A DNA stretch of 64,000 nt, taken from assembly GCA_043798715.1 (NCBI GenBank), contig JAZDOK010000034.1, forward strand, positions 5,047 through 69,046, in the 5' to 3' direction. This stretch comes from JAZDOK01 sp043798715 (GTDB taxonomy: Bacteria; Vulcanimicrobiota; JAZDOK01). Made by a program: the position numbers and the translations under genes. The notes beneath the pieces are model-generated. The model did no database searches, was not told the origin of the DNA, and saw only the letters and a list, made by a program, of their open reading frames with translations. Positions 1 to 10,113 of this stretch are shown piece by piece. Each line of letters begins with the position of its first letter. The first letter of the stretch is position 1.

Positions 1-159
1 AAATGGTCGGATTGGGGCTATTCAAACGCCATTTTAGTGGACATTCCGGCCGGCGATCATACTTTTACTTTGAAATTCACGCCGTCCGACGAAAATATGA
101 ACGGCGAGATCAATACAGCCTTGCTGGACCGGATGCGGCTGATCAGGGTCAATCCCTGA
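1..159 (+). CDS. C-terminal end of a secreted/carbohydrate-type protein (partial)
   Basis: The frame is open from base 1 to a TGA at 157-159 and encodes about 52 residues. The segment is rich in alternating hydrophobic and polar residues (for example ILVDIPAGDHTFTLKF) and looks like the last strands of a beta-sandwich. Such ends occur on glycosidases and other carbohydrate-active proteins, but no catalytic part lies in the window. The family assignment is only an impression. The gene begins upstream of the window. A 77-bp gap with a GGGAAGG ribosome site separates it from recQ. Confidence 0.5.
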   Translation, partial: KWSDWGYSNAILVDIPAGDHTFTLKFTPSDENMNGEINTALLDRMRLIRVNP

Positions 160-236
160 CCCCATCCTGGCCGCGCCGGCGTTCATGGCAGGAGAACGGG
201 TCTATCCGCTGAAATAAGCGGCGGGAAGGTATTTTT

Positions 237-2081
237 ATGATTGAAGGCGCGCGTGCGTTTGAGGTTTTAAGGAAACATTGGGGGTATGAGGCTTTTTTGC
301 CCTTACAGGCAGAGACCGTGGATTCTATTCTCTGCGGCAGGGATTCGTTAACGGTTCTTCCCACCGGTGGAGGAAAATCTCTTTGTTTTCAGCTTCCCGC
401 AATTTTGAAAGACGGGCTCGCCGTCGTTATTTCTCCGCTTATTTCACTCATGAAGGACCAGGTTGATGGGCTTAAGGACATGGATATCGAGGCGGAACAG
501 CTTAATTCCGCGCTGACATCCGCCGGGCAGAGACAGGTCATAGGACGTGTTAAATCGGGAAAGATGAAACTGCTTTACGTTTCGCCGGAACGGCTTTGCA
601 TGGACTCAACCATTGAGCTCCTCCTCGCGGTGCCTGTTTCATTTTTCGTGATAGACGAAGCTCACTGCATCAGCCATTGGGGCCATGATTTCAGGGAGGA
701 ATACAGGAAGCTCGGGTTTATAAAAGAAAAGTTCCCGGAGGCAAGCGTGCACGCCTTCACGGCCACGGCGACAAAAGAAGTCCAGAAAGATATTTCCGCA
801 CAGCTTAACCTGAAAGACCCCGATACCCATATAGGCCGTATAGACAGGCCGAATCTTGTCTATCGCGCCGCGCCGCGGGGCCAGATTATAAAACAGATAA
901 CTGAAACAATAAAAAGGCATCAGGGAGAAGGAACCATCATTTACTGTCTGAGAAGGGCCGATGTGGACGACATCTCGGCGAAGCTTAACGCGATGGGCAT
1001 AAGGAATGTGCCGTATCACGCGGGGATGTCGGAGGGAGAGCGGAGCCGCAATCAGGAGCTTTTCATGGACGAAGAGGTGGACGTCGTCGTGGCGACCATA
1101 GCGTTCGGCATGGGGATAGACCGTTCGAACATCAGGTGTGTCATCCACGCGGCCATGCCGAAAAGCATCGAGCATTATCAGCAGGAAACCGGCCGTGCAG
1201 GCCGCGACGGTCTTCCGGCGTTTTGTTATCTTTTTTACGGAGGGAGCGAGTACAGGATCTGGAGTAATTTCGCCAGAGAAACAAGCGAGGGAGAAATCCT
1301 TCTGAAAAAGCTCGGAGAAATGTACGGTTTTTGTTCCCGCCCGCAGTGCCGGCATATGATGCTCGCGGGATATTTCGGCGATAAATACGAAAAGGCGTCG
1401 TGTGATGCCTGCGATTACTGCCTCAAAGAATTGGAGATGGTGGAAGACCCCCTCATCGTGTCTCAGAAGGCGCTTTCATGCGTGGCGCGTCTCTCACAGA
1501 ATCACCGTTTCGGGTTCGGGGCCGCGCATGTTACGGCGATTCTCGCCGGGGAGCCGACGGAAAAAATAACGGGAATGAAACATGACGAGTTGTCTACTTT
1601 CGGGATAATGAAGGGAAACTCTCAGGCGTTCATACGGTACATGATAGAGCAACTGGTGGGACAGTGTTTTCTCAAGAGAGACGGGGAATATCAGACGCTT
1701 TTTGTGACAGAGAGTGGGGCGCGGGTTTTGCGGGGGGAAATAACGCCGCGCCTGGCGAAACCGCTGGTCACGGAAAAGAAAAGAGAAGTAAAGCTCAAAG
1801 CCGAAAAACGCCGGGCGGAAGAATGGGCCGGTGTAGACGAAGTACTTTTCAAACTGTTGCGGGAGAAAAGGTCGGAGCTGGCCCGTGCGAAAGGCGTCCC
1901 GGCGTACGTAATATTCCACGATAATACCATAAGAGAGCTTGCCGCGAAAAGGCCGCGGACGAAAGCTGATTTTTCGTGCGTTTATGGAGTGGGCGAAAGC
2001 AAACTTAAGCATTACTCCGATGTTTTTATTGAAGTTATCGAGGATTATTTGGGGGAACAGACGGCGGAAACACTTTTTTAA
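237..2081 (+). CDS. recQ: ATP-dependent DNA helicase RecQ
   Basis: RecQ is a 3'-5' superfamily 2 helicase that unwinds forks and recombination intermediates. The 614-residue protein has the full layout. Walker A TGGGKS is at residues 43-48 and the DEAH box at about 140-143. The second RecA lobe contains an arginine-finger-type [10 protein letters not shown] motif. A four-cysteine zinc site (CSRPQC and CDACDYC, about residues 360-395) is followed by an RQC winged helix. An HRDC domain occupies roughly 540-605. Length is normal for bacterial RecQ. The ATG at 237 has a GGGAAGG site 7-8 bases upstream. It is followed 33 bp later by pgi on the same strand, with no functional link implied. Confidence 0.96.
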   Translation: MIEGARAFEVLRKHWGYEAFLPLQAETVDSILCGRDSLTVLPTGGGKSLCFQLPAILKDGLAVVISPLISLMKDQVDGLKDMDIEAEQLNSALTSAGQRQVIGRVKSGKMKLLYVSPERLCMDSTIELLLAVPVSFFVIDEAHCISHWGHDFREEYRKLGFIKEKFPEASVHAFTATATKEVQKDISAQLNLKDPDTHIGRIDRPNLVYRAAPRGQIIKQITETIKRHQGEGTIIYCLRRADVDDISAKLNAMGIRNVPYHAGMSEGERSRNQELFMDEEVDVVVATIAFGMGIDRSNIRCVIHAAMPKSIEHYQQETGRAGRDGLPAFCYLFYGGSEYRIWSNFARETSEGEILLKKLGEMYGFCSRPQCRHMMLAGYFGDKYEKASCDACDYCLKELEMVEDPLIVSQKALSCVARLSQNHRFGFGAAHVTAILAGEPTEKITGMKHDELSTFGIMKGNSQAFIRYMIEQLVGQCFLKRDGEYQTLFVTESGARVLRGEITPRLAKPLVTEKKREVKLKAEKRRAEEWAGVDEVLFKLLREKRSELARAKGVPAYVIFHDNTIRELAAKRPRTKADFSCVYGVGESKLKHYSDVFIEVIEDYLGEQTAETLF

Positions 2082-2114
2082 TGTGTGTGAAAATCTGCTG
2101 AAAGAAGGTGTCGA

Positions 2115-3401
2115 ATGGTTGATAAAATTACAGTTGATTGGGAGCGGGCCCGCGAGTTCGTCACAGGAGCCGACCTGGATGACTTGAGGAGTCGCCTCGA
2201 AGGGGCCGGGAAAAAACTGGTTGAAAAAACGGGTTCAGGCAAGGAGTTTCTCGGGTGGCTGGATCTGCCGGTAAAAGGAATCAGCGCTCTCGGGGCCATC
2301 GAGGAGGAGGCCGCCAGGATAAGAGCCGAAGCGGAGGCCCTCGTGGTCATCGGCATCGGAGGATCATACCTGGGGGCGCGGGCGGTCATCGAAGCACTTT
2401 CAGAGCCGGGGCGTTCTCCGATCATCTATTATGCGGGCCACAACCTGAGCGCCGAGCACCTGGGCAAAATCCGGGAGCAGATTAAGAGTAAACGGGTTTT
2501 TCTCAATGTCATTTCCAAGTCCGGGACGACCACCGAGCCGGGCATCGCCTTTCGCATCCTCCGGGAGGAGATGGAAAAGACGTATGGGAAAGATCTGGCC
2601 TCCCGCCGGATCATCGCCACCACCGATGCCTCAAAGGGGGCGTTGAGGGTACTTGCGGAAAAAGAGGGATACCGGACCTTCGTCATTCCCGACGACGTAG
2701 GGGGAAGGTTTTCCGTCCTTACGCCGGTGGGACTCCTGCCCATAGCGGTGGCGGGAATCAGCATAAAATCGCTCCTGGAAGGCGCTGCCGCCCTGGCCCC
2801 GCTGTCGGACGTTCCCGATCTCATAAATGAACCGTCGGGCCTTTACGCCGCCTTGCGCTACGTTCTGTACTGTAAGGGGAAAGGCATGGAAATTATGGCC
2901 GTCTGGAACGACCGCCTCAAGTACGTGGCCGAGTGGTGGAAACAGCTCTTCGGCGAAAGCGAAGGGAAGGAGGGCCGGGGCATTTTTCCCGCCTCCGTCA
3001 CCTTCCCCACCGACCTTCATTCGCTGGGACAATGGATTCAGGAGGGACCGAGAGACTTCTTTGAAACCTTCCTCGTGATCCGGAAAAACGCCTTCAGGAT
3101 GGAAATTCCGCGGGCCGATGACGATCTGGACGGACTTTCCTACCTGGCGGGAAAGGATATCGGGGAAGTCTGCATGAAAGCCTGCGAGGGAACCGCCATG
3201 GCTCACCAGAGCGGGCATGTCCCCTGCCTTTCGATAAATATGCCGGAACTTTCCGACTTCTACCTCGGCCAGCTCCTCTATCTCTTTGAGAGAGCCGTGG
3301 GCCTGGGAGGGTATCTGCTCGGGATCAATCCTTTCGATCAGCCGGGCGTCGAGGCCTATAAAAAGAACATGTTCCGTCTCCTGGGGAAGCCGGGAAGCTG
3401 A
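2115..3401 (+). CDS. pgi: glucose-6-phosphate isomerase
   Basis: This enzyme interconverts glucose 6-phosphate and fructose 6-phosphate in glycolysis and gluconeogenesis in the cytoplasm. The 428-residue protein is of the shorter bacterial type. It shows the sugar-phosphate motif VIGIGGSYLGARA, the SKSGTTTEPG loop, the DDVGGRFSVLTPVGLLP signature and the C-terminal INPFDQPGVEAYK signature with its catalytic lysine. An AAGGTG ribosome site precedes ATG 2115. It ends 6 bp from the convergent stop of the downstream PilT-like gene, with no clear terminator between them. Confidence 0.96.
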   Translation: MVDKITVDWERAREFVTGADLDDLRSRLEGAGKKLVEKTGSGKEFLGWLDLPVKGISALGAIEEEAARIRAEAEALVVIGIGGSYLGARAVIEALSEPGRSPIIYYAGHNLSAEHLGKIREQIKSKRVFLNVISKSGTTTEPGIAFRILREEMEKTYGKDLASRRIIATTDASKGALRVLAEKEGYRTFVIPDDVGGRFSVLTPVGLLPIAVAGISIKSLLEGAAALAPLSDVPDLINEPSGLYAALRYVLYCKGKGMEIMAVWNDRLKYVAEWWKQLFGESEGKEGRGIFPASVTFPTDLHSLGQWIQEGPRDFFETFLVIRKNAFRMEIPRADDDLDGLSYLAGKDIGEVCMKACEGTAMAHQSGHVPCLSINMPELSDFYLGQLLYLFERAVGLGGYLLGINPFDQPGVEAYKKNMFRLLGKPGS

Positions 3402-3407
3402 GAGGTT

Positions 3408-4523
3408 TCAGAGGCCGGCCCGCTCGAACGCCGAAAGATCCTGCGCATATTCCCTGGCCGCAGCCGCCGTGATCTTGCCCTGCCTGACGAAACTGATAAG
3501 GGAGGTATCCATCGTCTGCATCTTGTCGGACTTGCCGGTCTCGATGAAGAGCGGAATGTGGCCGGTCTTTCCCTCCCGGATAATGTTCGGCAGGCCGGAT
3601 GTGGCGATGAGAATTTCCACGGCGGCGACCCGTCCTTTCCCGTCCCGGGTCTTGATTAATTGCTGGGCGATGACCGCTTTAAGGGAGTCGGCAAGCATCG
3701 AGCGGATTTGTTCCTGCTCCTTGGCAGGGAAGGAGTCCACGATGCGATCCACGGTCTTGGCGGCGCTGTTGGTGTGGAGGGTCGTCAGCACGAGTACCCC
3801 GGTTTCCGCCGCCTTCAGTGCCAGGGACATCGTCTCCAGATCCCGCATTTCACCGACCAGGATTACGTCCGGATCCTCGCGCAGAGCCGCGCGGAGGGAG
3901 CCGCTGAAGGTGAGGGTGTGGGTGCCCACCTCGCGGTGGTCAATAAGGGAGCGCTTCTGGGTGTGGGAAAACTCAATCGGGTCCTCAATCGTGATGATGT
4001 GGTAAGGGCGGTTCTCGTTGATGTGGTTGAGCATGGCCGCCAGAGTCGTTGATTTTCCGGATCCGGTCGGGCCGGTGACAATTACCAGGCCCCGGCGATA
4101 GAGGGAGATCTCCTTGACGACCTGCGGAAGATTGAGTTCTTCGACCGTGGGAATCTTGTCGGGAATCAGCCTGAAAACGGCGCTCATGCCGTAATATTGC
4201 TTCATATAGTTGACCCTGAGCCGGGCTCCGTCCATGATTTCATGGGAAAAATCCAGATTCCCCGTCATCTCGAAAAGGGATCGCTGCTCGGGAGTGATGA
4301 GGGAGTAGAAAATCTGGACTGCGGTCTCCGGGGAAAGCGGCGGGAAATCCACCGGCAACAGGTCTCCGAGTATTCTCAACATCGGCTTGTATCCGGAAGT
4401 AAGGTGCAGATCGGAAGCGCCGTTGTCGAGCATAGTGCGGAAGAGCATTTGGAGGGAATTATGGAGACTTTTGGCCTTTCTCCTCCGGCGGATTTCATCG
4501 AGGCGCTTCATATCAATGGGCAT
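3408..4523 (-). CDS. PilT/PilU-family twitching motility ATPase (second copy)
   Basis: This is a hexameric ATPase of the type that powers retraction of type IV pili at the inner membrane. The 371-residue protein has Walker A GPTGSGKST, the Asp box region TIEDPIEFSH, Walker B and His boxes (DVILVGEMRDLET, TLHTNSAAKTVDRI) and a C-terminal IIREGKTGHI segment that matches the AIRELRE-type retraction motif. It lies 21 bp downstream of a second PilT paralogue and the two probably form one operon. No pilin or PilB/C genes are present here, so it could be PilT or PilU. Confidence 0.9.
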   Translation of the reverse strand: MPIDMKRLDEIRRRRKAKSLHNSLQMLFRTMLDNGASDLHLTSGYKPMLRILGDLLPVDFPPLSPETAVQIFYSLITPEQRSLFEMTGNLDFSHEIMDGARLRVNYMKQYYGMSAVFRLIPDKIPTVEELNLPQVVKEISLYRRGLVIVTGPTGSGKSTTLAAMLNHINENRPYHIITIEDPIEFSHTQKRSLIDHREVGTHTLTFSGSLRAALREDPDVILVGEMRDLETMSLALKAAETGVLVLTTLHTNSAAKTVDRIVDSFPAKEQEQIRSMLADSLKAVIAQQLIKTRDGKGRVAAVEILIATSGLPNIIREGKTGHIPLFIETGKSDKMQTMDTSLISFVRQGKITAAAAREYAQDLSAFERAGL

Positions 4524-4544
4524 GGGGCGGCGTCTCTTCCTTTC

Positions 4545-5618
4545 TTAATTGTTCCGGAACTGCTCCGTGAGAGTCTTTTTGTCCTGGCAGAAATCCAGCG
4601 CGTCCTGGTAAGTTATTATGTTTTTTCTGACCATCTCCATGAGGCACGTGTCCATCATCTGCATGCCGACATTTCTTCCGGTCTGCATGACCGAGGAGAT
4701 CTGGTAGGTCCGGCCCTCGCGAATCATGGTGGATACGGCCGGGTTGGCATAAAGAATTTCGTAGGCGACCGCTCTTCCCTGCCTGTCGGCGCGGGGCACG
4801 AGCTGCTGGGAGATGATTCCCCGCAGCGAGTCGGCAAGCATGACCCGAATCTGGGGCTGCTGTTCCGCCGGGAAAATATTGATGAGGCGCTCAACCGTCT
4901 TGGCGGCGCTGTTGGTGTGGAGGGTCCCCAGGACCAGGTGCCCGGTCTCGGCGGCGGTAATGGCCATCTGGATGGTCTCGAAGTCGCGCAGTTCCCCCAC
5001 CATGATGATATCCGGATCCTCCCGGAGAACCGCCCGGAGAGCCATCTGAAATGAGTCAACATGAAGGCCGACCTGGCGCTGGTTTATAAGGGCTCTCTTT
5101 TTCGGGTGCAGGTACTCGATGGGATCCTCGATTGTGACGATATGGAGAGGTTTTTTCTCGTTTATATTATTGATCAGGGCCGCCAGGGTGGTAGTCTTGC
5201 CGCAACTGGAGGGACCGGTCACCAGGACCATGCCCTGCCTGAACTCGGTGAGGCGGGCGAGGGAAGAGGGGAAACCCAGCTCTGTCAGAATCGGCGGATT
5301 TTTCGGAATAACCCGAAGTACGATGTTTAAACCGCCCTTCTGGAAGTAGGTGTTGGCCCTGAAGCGCTGGATCGACTCGCTGTCGTGCCTGATCTCGTAA
5401 GCGAAGTCGAGATCAAGGTTCGTGCTCATTTCATTTTTCTGGTCCTCGGACAACATCTCCCAGAGCAGCTCTTCCACCGCCTCGGTGGCGAAGGGAGGCA
5501 TATTGATGGGCGTCAATTCGCCCTGGAGGCGGATGATGGGAGGCGAGCTGGAAGCGATGATGAGATCGGAGCCCCCCATCTGAATCAGCTGGATCAGGAA
5601 TGCGTCTATCTTGGCCAT
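4545..5618 (-). CDS. pilT: PilT-family twitching motility ATPase (first copy)
   Basis: This 357-residue paralogue of the neighbouring ATPase is first in the operon. Its P-loop reads GPSSCGKTTT, which fits GxxxxGK[ST] but differs from the usual GPTGSGKST. The other motifs are intact: VTIEDPIEYLH, DIIMVGELRDFET, TLHTNSAAKTVERL and MIREGRTYQI. Tandem PilT genes usually encode a main retraction motor and a force-modifying PilU. Which is which cannot be told here. It is transcribed divergently from ftsH across a 193-bp gap. Confidence 0.92.
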   Translation of the reverse strand: MAKIDAFLIQLIQMGGSDLIIASSSPPIIRLQGELTPINMPPFATEAVEELLWEMLSEDQKNEMSTNLDLDFAYEIRHDSESIQRFRANTYFQKGGLNIVLRVIPKNPPILTELGFPSSLARLTEFRQGMVLVTGPSSCGKTTTLAALINNINEKKPLHIVTIEDPIEYLHPKKRALINQRQVGLHVDSFQMALRAVLREDPDIIMVGELRDFETIQMAITAAETGHLVLGTLHTNSAAKTVERLINIFPAEQQPQIRVMLADSLRGIISQQLVPRADRQGRAVAYEILYANPAVSTMIREGRTYQISSVMQTGRNVGMQMMDTCLMEMVRKNIITYQDALDFCQDKKTLTEQFRNN

Positions 5619-5757
5619 GGCAGATAATTTCTACACTGGAAAAACGAATCCTTCATCTAACAACCGACAACAAAGGGGAAAAAGAGACCGGACGGTTGAA
5701 TAGGACTTTGTGATCTTTTTGGCATCTTTGGATGATAACAATTCAGCCCGAAGGAAT

Positions 5758-5786
5758 TTGTGTTTACGGCGTCTTTATGCTACAAT
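5758..5786 (+). promoter_or_regulatory. sigma-70-type promoter of ftsH operon
   Basis: TTGTGT at 5758-5763 and TACAAT at 5781-5786 are separated by 17 bp. The predicted transcription start near 5793 leaves a short leader before the ftsH ribosome site AGAGGGG at 5805-5811. Confidence 0.6.
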
Positions 5787-5820
5787 GATTGTTGATTTTT
5801 AATTAGAGGGGTTGTTGTTC

Positions 5821-7707
5821 TTGTCCAAGGGTATGAAATTTATTCTATGGTGCACCATCTTCGTTGTCTTTTTTTACGGTGTCTGGAACCTGTTTAACGA
5901 GCAGAAAGAACTTCCCAAGGTCATCAGTTACACCAAGTTCAAGCAGGAAGTGGTCTCGGGGCACGTCAAGGGCGTCAATATCAACGACGAAAAACAGGAG
6001 ATCATCGGCTCATATATTGACACCATCGGCGGCCGCTTCAAGGTCAACTTTACACGCGACGCCGAAGTCTCAAAACTCCTCGAAAAACACAGCGTCACCT
6101 ACAAGGCCGAGCCTCCTGCGGAGAGCCCCTGGTGGACTACTCTCATCTGGATTGCCCCTTATGCCATCCTTTTTCTTTTCATGTTTTTCCTTTTTCGGCA
6201 GGCCGGGGGTGGCGGCCAGCAGGCTTTCAGCTTCGGGCGAAGCCGGGCCAAAGTCTTCAACGAGCAGATGAAGAAAGTGACTTTCGAGGACGTAGCCGGG
6301 GTGGACGAGGCCAAGGAAGAACTCGGAGAAGTTGTGGATTTTCTCAAAAACAGCGATAAATATAAGGCCCTTGGAGCCAGGATCCCGAAGGGCATTCTGC
6401 TTCTCGGGGCGCCCGGCACCGGGAAAACCCTGATGGGACGGGCTATCGCGGGAGAGGCGGGAGTCCAGTTTTTCTACATCAGCGGCTCTGATTTTGTGGA
6501 GATGTTTGTCGGGGTGGGGGCCTCCAGGGTGCGGGACCTCTTCCAGCAGGCCAAGAAAGCAAGTCCTTCCATTATTTTCGTCGATGAGATCGATGCCGTG
6601 GGGCGCCAGAGGGGAGCCGGTCTCGGCGGCGGGCACGACGAGCGGGAACAGACCTTGAATCAGCTTCTGGTCGAGATGGACGGCTTTGAGCCCAACAGCG
6701 GTGTTATCATGATGGCGGCGACCAACCGCCCCGATGTCCTGGATCCGGCCCTTCTAAGACCGGGGCGCTTTGATCGCATGGTCGTCGTCGACAAACCAGA
6801 CATGCGTGGAAGAAAGGCCATTCTGGAAGTCCACATCAAAGGGAAGAAACTCGCCGAGGATGTTGATCTTGATGTCCTATCCCGGAGGACTCCGGGTTTC
6901 ACCGGGGCCGATCTCGAAAACCTGCTCAATGAGGCAGCTCTTCTGGCGGCGCGGTGCAACAAGGAGCTCGTCGAAATGAAAGATTGCGAGGAGGCCATTG
7001 ACCGGGTAATCGTGGGACCCGAGAGAAAGAGTCGTCTCATAAGCGAAAAAGAAAAGCTGATTGTGGCCTATCACGAGGGCGGGCATGCTCTTGCGGCCAA
7101 GCTCATTCCCGAGGCGGATCCGGTCCGCAAGGTGACCGTACTGCCGAGGGGAATGGCCCTTGGGGTCACCTGGCACATGCCCTCCGAGGATAAGTATCTC
7201 AGGAGCCGGAAAGAACTCCTGGCGCAGATTACCACCTCGCTGGCCGGGCGGGTGGCGGAAGAGATCGTTTTTGAGGAGATTTCCACCGGTGCCGCCAACG
7301 ATCTCAAGGTCTCCACGGAGGTGGCCCACGACATGGTCTGCCGCTATGGAATGAGCGAGAAACTCGGTCCGCTGACCTTCGGGAAGAATCACGAGCAGGT
7401 TTTTCTGGGCCGGGACATCATGGACGCCCGGGATTTCAGCGAAGAAATCGCCAAGCAGATCGACGAGGAAGTCCGAATTATCGTGCACGAGTGCTACGAG
7501 AAGGCGCGCACCATCCTGGTGGAGAACCGGGACAAGCTTGAAAAGCTGGTCGATGCCCTGAAGGAGAGAGAAGTGCTGGAGGGCGAGGAACTGGACGCCC
7601 TCCTGCAGATAAACGGCAGCGCGCCGTCCGCCGATTCTCAAGAAGCGGCTCCGGAACTCTCAGCGGGCTGTTCTTCCGCCTCTGATTCGCCGGGGGAGAA
7701 GACGTGA
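5821..7707 (+). CDS. ftsH: ATP-dependent zinc metalloprotease FtsH
   Basis: FtsH is a membrane-anchored AAA+ protease that degrades misfolded membrane proteins and short-lived regulators. Two N-terminal membrane segments (about residues 5-22 and 106-125) flank a periplasmic loop. The AAA module has Walker A GAPGTGKT (about 196-203), Walker [16 protein letters not shown] and the second region of homology around [17 protein letters not shown]. The protease has the zinc motif HEGGH near residue 418, a HExxH variant of the usual HEAGH. The open frame reaches TTG 5812, but that codon abuts the AGAGGGG site. TTG 5821, 9 bases away, is the better start, and ATG 5833 is another option. It overlaps the next gene by 4 bp. 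Confidence 0.95.
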   Translation: MSKGMKFILWCTIFVVFFYGVWNLFNEQKELPKVISYTKFKQEVVSGHVKGVNINDEKQEIIGSYIDTIGGRFKVNFTRDAEVSKLLEKHSVTYKAEPPAESPWWTTLIWIAPYAILFLFMFFLFRQAGGGGQQAFSFGRSRAKVFNEQMKKVTFEDVAGVDEAKEELGEVVDFLKNSDKYKALGARIPKGILLLGAPGTGKTLMGRAIAGEAGVQFFYISGSDFVEMFVGVGASRVRDLFQQAKKASPSIIFVDEIDAVGRQRGAGLGGGHDEREQTLNQLLVEMDGFEPNSGVIMMAATNRPDVLDPALLRPGRFDRMVVVDKPDMRGRKAILEVHIKGKKLAEDVDLDVLSRRTPGFTGADLENLLNEAALLAARCNKELVEMKDCEEAIDRVIVGPERKSRLISEKEKLIVAYHEGGHALAAKLIPEADPVRKVTVLPRGMALGVTWHMPSEDKYLRSRKELLAQITTSLAGRVAEEIVFEEISTGAANDLKVSTEVAHDMVCRYGMSEKLGPLTFGKNHEQVFLGRDIMDARDFSEEIAKQIDEEVRIIVHECYEKARTILVENRDKLEKLVDALKEREVLEGEELDALLQINGSAPSADSQEAAPELSAGCSSASDSPGEKT

Positions 7708-8003
7708 AGAAGAAAACAGTTGTACTGGTTTTAGCCAAGATCGTTATATTTCTGGCCCTTATGGGCCTCTTTCTTCTGGGTTACCTCTGGCCGGAATACC
7801 AGTCCCGCTTTTCCATTGACGGACACCAGATTCAACTGCTCATTATGATTCTGATCGGGTTCTTCCTTTTTATTCAGTCCATGGACAGCCGCCTCAGCAG
7901 GGGCTGGATAATCTTTCTGAAGTTCTGCTGCGCCGTCATCTGGCTGGAAACGATATGCATGAGCGAGCTTTTTCAGTCGCTGATGAAAAGCATCTGGAGG
8001 TAA
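7704..8003 (+). CDS. small integral membrane protein of unknown function
   Basis: This 99-residue protein starts at GTG 7704, overlapping the ftsH stop, so it is likely translationally coupled. Three hydrophobic stretches are visible, at about residues 6-28, 44-58 and 67-85. The first follows a MKKK start, as in an N-in anchor. No domain was recognised. Its position between ftsH and a Nif3-family gene, with only 3 bp to the latter, makes it part of the ftsH operon. The function is unknown. Confidence 0.75.
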   Translation: MKKKTVVLVLAKIVIFLALMGLFLLGYLWPEYQSRFSIDGHQIQLLIMILIGFFLFIQSMDSRLSRGWIIFLKFCCAVIWLETICMSELFQSLMKSIWR

Positions 8004-8006
8004 CCT

Positions 8007-8789
8007 TTGGCCGACATTCTGGAAATTTATAAAGCACTCGAAGAGCTGGCCCCTCCGGAACTGGCGGAGCGGTGGGATAATTGCGGCCTGCAGGTGGGTC
8101 CGGCGGGCGGTGAGGTCAGGAGGATTCTTCTCTCGCTCGATGTCACCCTTCCCGTCGCGGAAGAGGCCGCGGAAACCGGGGCGGAGCTCATAGTCTCGCA
8201 CCACCCGCTTATCTTTACCCCCCTTCAGCGCATCGACGGGGCAACCGCTCAGGGTAAGCTCATACAATATCTGGTGGCGAACAGGATCGCCGTATTTTCC
8301 ATTCACACCAGTCTCGATTCAGCCAGAGGCGGCGTCAATGACGCTCTGGCCGATTTTATCGGCATCCGGAATGCCGCCCCTCTGAAAATCCTCGCGGAGG
8401 GGGCCGGCCTGGGAAGGATCGGAGAGCTGCCTGATATCGAGAGCGGCACAGCCCTGGCCGCACGATTGAAGTCCGCTCTGGGACTCAGGGAACTCAGGGT
8501 TTCGGGGGACATCGGCGGCGGCGTCCGCAGGGTGGCCCTCTGCTCCGGTTCCGGAGGCGATCTCCTGGGGGCGGCGTTGGAGCAGGAAGCGGATATTTTC
8601 GTGACGGGCGAGATCAACCACCATGCCGCCCTTTCCGCCCTCGGTGGGGGGCTGCCGGTCCTTGAACTCGGCCACTGGAAAAGCGAGAGGATCGTCCTTC
8701 CGCCTCTTCAGAAAATTCTTCAGAGACAATTCGGTAGTGTTGCGGTGGACATATCCCTGAAAGACTCGGAACCGTTCCATTTTGTTTGA
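8007..8789 (+). CDS. Nif3-like dinuclear metal-centre protein (YbgI/YqfO family)
   Basis: Nif3-family proteins form toroidal hexamers with a dinuclear metal site. Some are linked to GTP cyclohydrolase I type 2 annotations, but their role is unsettled. The 260-residue protein has the family signatures WDNCGLQVG near residue 24, SHHPLIFTPLQRI and HTSLDSARGGVNDALAD, and the C-terminal FVTGEINHH and LELGHWKSER motifs that supply metal ligands. It lacks the inserted PII-like domain of longer members. The start is TTG 8007 with a CTGGAGG site just upstream. It is the third gene of the ftsH operon. Confidence 0.9.
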   Translation: MADILEIYKALEELAPPELAERWDNCGLQVGPAGGEVRRILLSLDVTLPVAEEAAETGAELIVSHHPLIFTPLQRIDGATAQGKLIQYLVANRIAVFSIHTSLDSARGGVNDALADFIGIRNAAPLKILAEGAGLGRIGELPDIESGTALAARLKSALGLRELRVSGDIGGGVRRVALCSGSGGDLLGAALEQEADIFVTGEINHHAALSALGGGLPVLELGHWKSERIVLPPLQKILQRQFGSVAVDISLKDSEPFHFV

Positions 8790-8815
8790 CAACATGGCTC
8801 CTCTGGGGCTATAAT
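8786..8815 (+). promoter_or_regulatory. sigma-70-type promoter of hpt
   Basis: TTGACA at 8786-8791 and TATAAT at 8810-8815 with an 18-bp spacer. The start of transcription would fall near 8822. This makes GTG 8827 an unlikely start and favours ATG 8842, which has GGAG 9 bases upstream. Confidence 0.75.
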
Positions 8816-8841
8816 GTTTTCCTGAAGTGGAGAATCAACAT

Positions 8842-9393
8842 ATGCTCAACGACGTGGCCAAGGTCCTTATTGATTCTGCAACCCTTCAAAAAAGGGTCGC
8901 GGAAGTGGCCGAAGAAATAAGCCGCGATTTTTCCGGAAAAGAAGTTATTCTCATCGGCGTCCTTAAAGGCTCCATGTTTTTCATCGCAGATCTACTTAGA
9001 AAAATTTCCATTCCGGTCATCCTGGATTTCATCGGAACTTCCAGCTATGGAGTCGCCACGACGACGTCCGGGGCGGTGAAAATAACCAAGGATCTCGAGG
9101 AAGATATAGAGGGCCTTCACGTCATAATAGTAGAAGATATCGTAGATACGGGTCTGACCCTTAATTTTCTCATCAGTACTCTGGCCCCCAGGAAACCTGC
9201 TTCCATAAGTATCTGCACTCTACTCGACAAGACAGCCCACCGGCGGGCGAACATTCCTGTCCGTTACCGGGGTTTTCCCGTCGAGGATGCTTTTGTTGTG
9301 GGTTACGGCCTTGATTTTAAGGACCGATACCGGCATCTTCCCTTCGTATGTACTCTTAAAGAGCAAGTTCATGAAAGGCAGAGAGCAAAGTGA
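8842..9393 (+). CDS. hpt: hypoxanthine phosphoribosyltransferase
   Basis: This purine salvage enzyme transfers phosphoribose from PRPP to hypoxanthine or guanine. From ATG 8842 the protein has 183 residues, normal for the family. It shows the GVLKGSMFFIADL loop, the flexible-loop SSYG, the PRPP-binding motif VIIVEDIVDTGLTL and the purine-binding FVVGYGLDFKDRYR segment. A 5-codon longer frame starts at GTG 8827, but the promoter position argues against it. The downstream zinc-ribbon gene overlaps its stop by 4 bp. Confidence 0.94.
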   Translation: MLNDVAKVLIDSATLQKRVAEVAEEISRDFSGKEVILIGVLKGSMFFIADLLRKISIPVILDFIGTSSYGVATTTSGAVKITKDLEEDIEGLHVIIVEDIVDTGLTLNFLISTLAPRKPASISICTLLDKTAHRRANIPVRYRGFPVEDAFVVGYGLDFKDRYRHLPFVCTLKEQVHERQRAK

Positions 9394-10097
9394 CGACAAA
9401 CACATGGCCGCTTTATAAACTCCAGCAGGTGGACACCCAGATCAGGGACGCGTTGAAGCAGAAGGAGAGCCTCGATGACGGGGCGGAGGCCTCCAAGGAA
9501 GCCGAAGAGGACCGGCTCTCTCTGGAGAAAACCCTTGAGACATTGAAAAAAAACAACACCCGCCTCAAGCAGATGGAGCTTGAGGTCAAGGGATATGAAT
9601 CCCGCGTCAAGGAACTGGAGGAAAAGCTCTATGCGGGAAAGACACTGAATCCCAAGGAGCTGGGCGGCTGGCAGGCGGAGATTAAGCAGTTTGGCGCCAA
9701 GAAGGACGGCATCGAAGAGAGCATGCTCGTGCTCATGGAAGAAAATGACGCCCTCAATTCGAGTATTGAGCCCCTCAAGATCCAGTGCAAGGAAAAGCAG
9801 GCGGCCTTCGAGCTGTTCCATAAAGCCTGCCTGGAGGAAACGGAACGTATAGACGGTTCGATCGAGAGCCTTATGGAGCGCAGGAACGCCCTCGCCAACG
9901 ATATAGATGATGAGATTCTGAAGAGGTATGAAATTCTCCGTCAGCAGAAAGGCGGCATCGCCATCGCCAAAATACAAAAAGGCAATTGTGGCGCCTGCTT
10001 TATGAGCATTCCGGAATACATCATGAAAAAGATCCAGACCCGGCAGATAGAGTACTGTATAACTTGCGGCAGGATATTGTTTTCAGACAGCGAATAA
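9390..10097 (+). CDS. C4-type zinc-ribbon coiled-coil protein (DUF164 family)
   Basis: This 235-residue protein starts at GTG 9390, overlapping the hpt stop. Residues from about 5 to 180 are dense in Glu, Lys and Leu and should form a long antiparallel coiled coil. The C-terminus has a zinc ribbon built from CGACFM and CITCGR. This architecture matches the DUF164/zf-RING_7 family, which includes the flagellar-gene regulator HP0958/FlgZ of Helicobacter. In most bacteria the function is unknown. Coupling with hpt is probably co-transcription only. Confidence 0.85.
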   Translation: MTTNTWPLYKLQQVDTQIRDALKQKESLDDGAEASKEAEEDRLSLEKTLETLKKNNTRLKQMELEVKGYESRVKELEEKLYAGKTLNPKELGGWQAEIKQFGAKKDGIEESMLVLMEENDALNSSIEPLKIQCKEKQAAFELFHKACLEETERIDGSIESLMERRNALANDIDDEILKRYEILRQQKGGIAIAKIQKGNCGACFMSIPEYIMKKIQTRQIEYCITCGRILFSDSE

Positions 10098-10113
10098 GCA
10101 GTGGGAGGGTAGA

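Noticed and set aside
639..1355. Long minus-strand frame of 238 codons inside recQ
   Set aside because: It lies fully opposite recQ, has no recognisable domain and reflects codon bias of the true gene.
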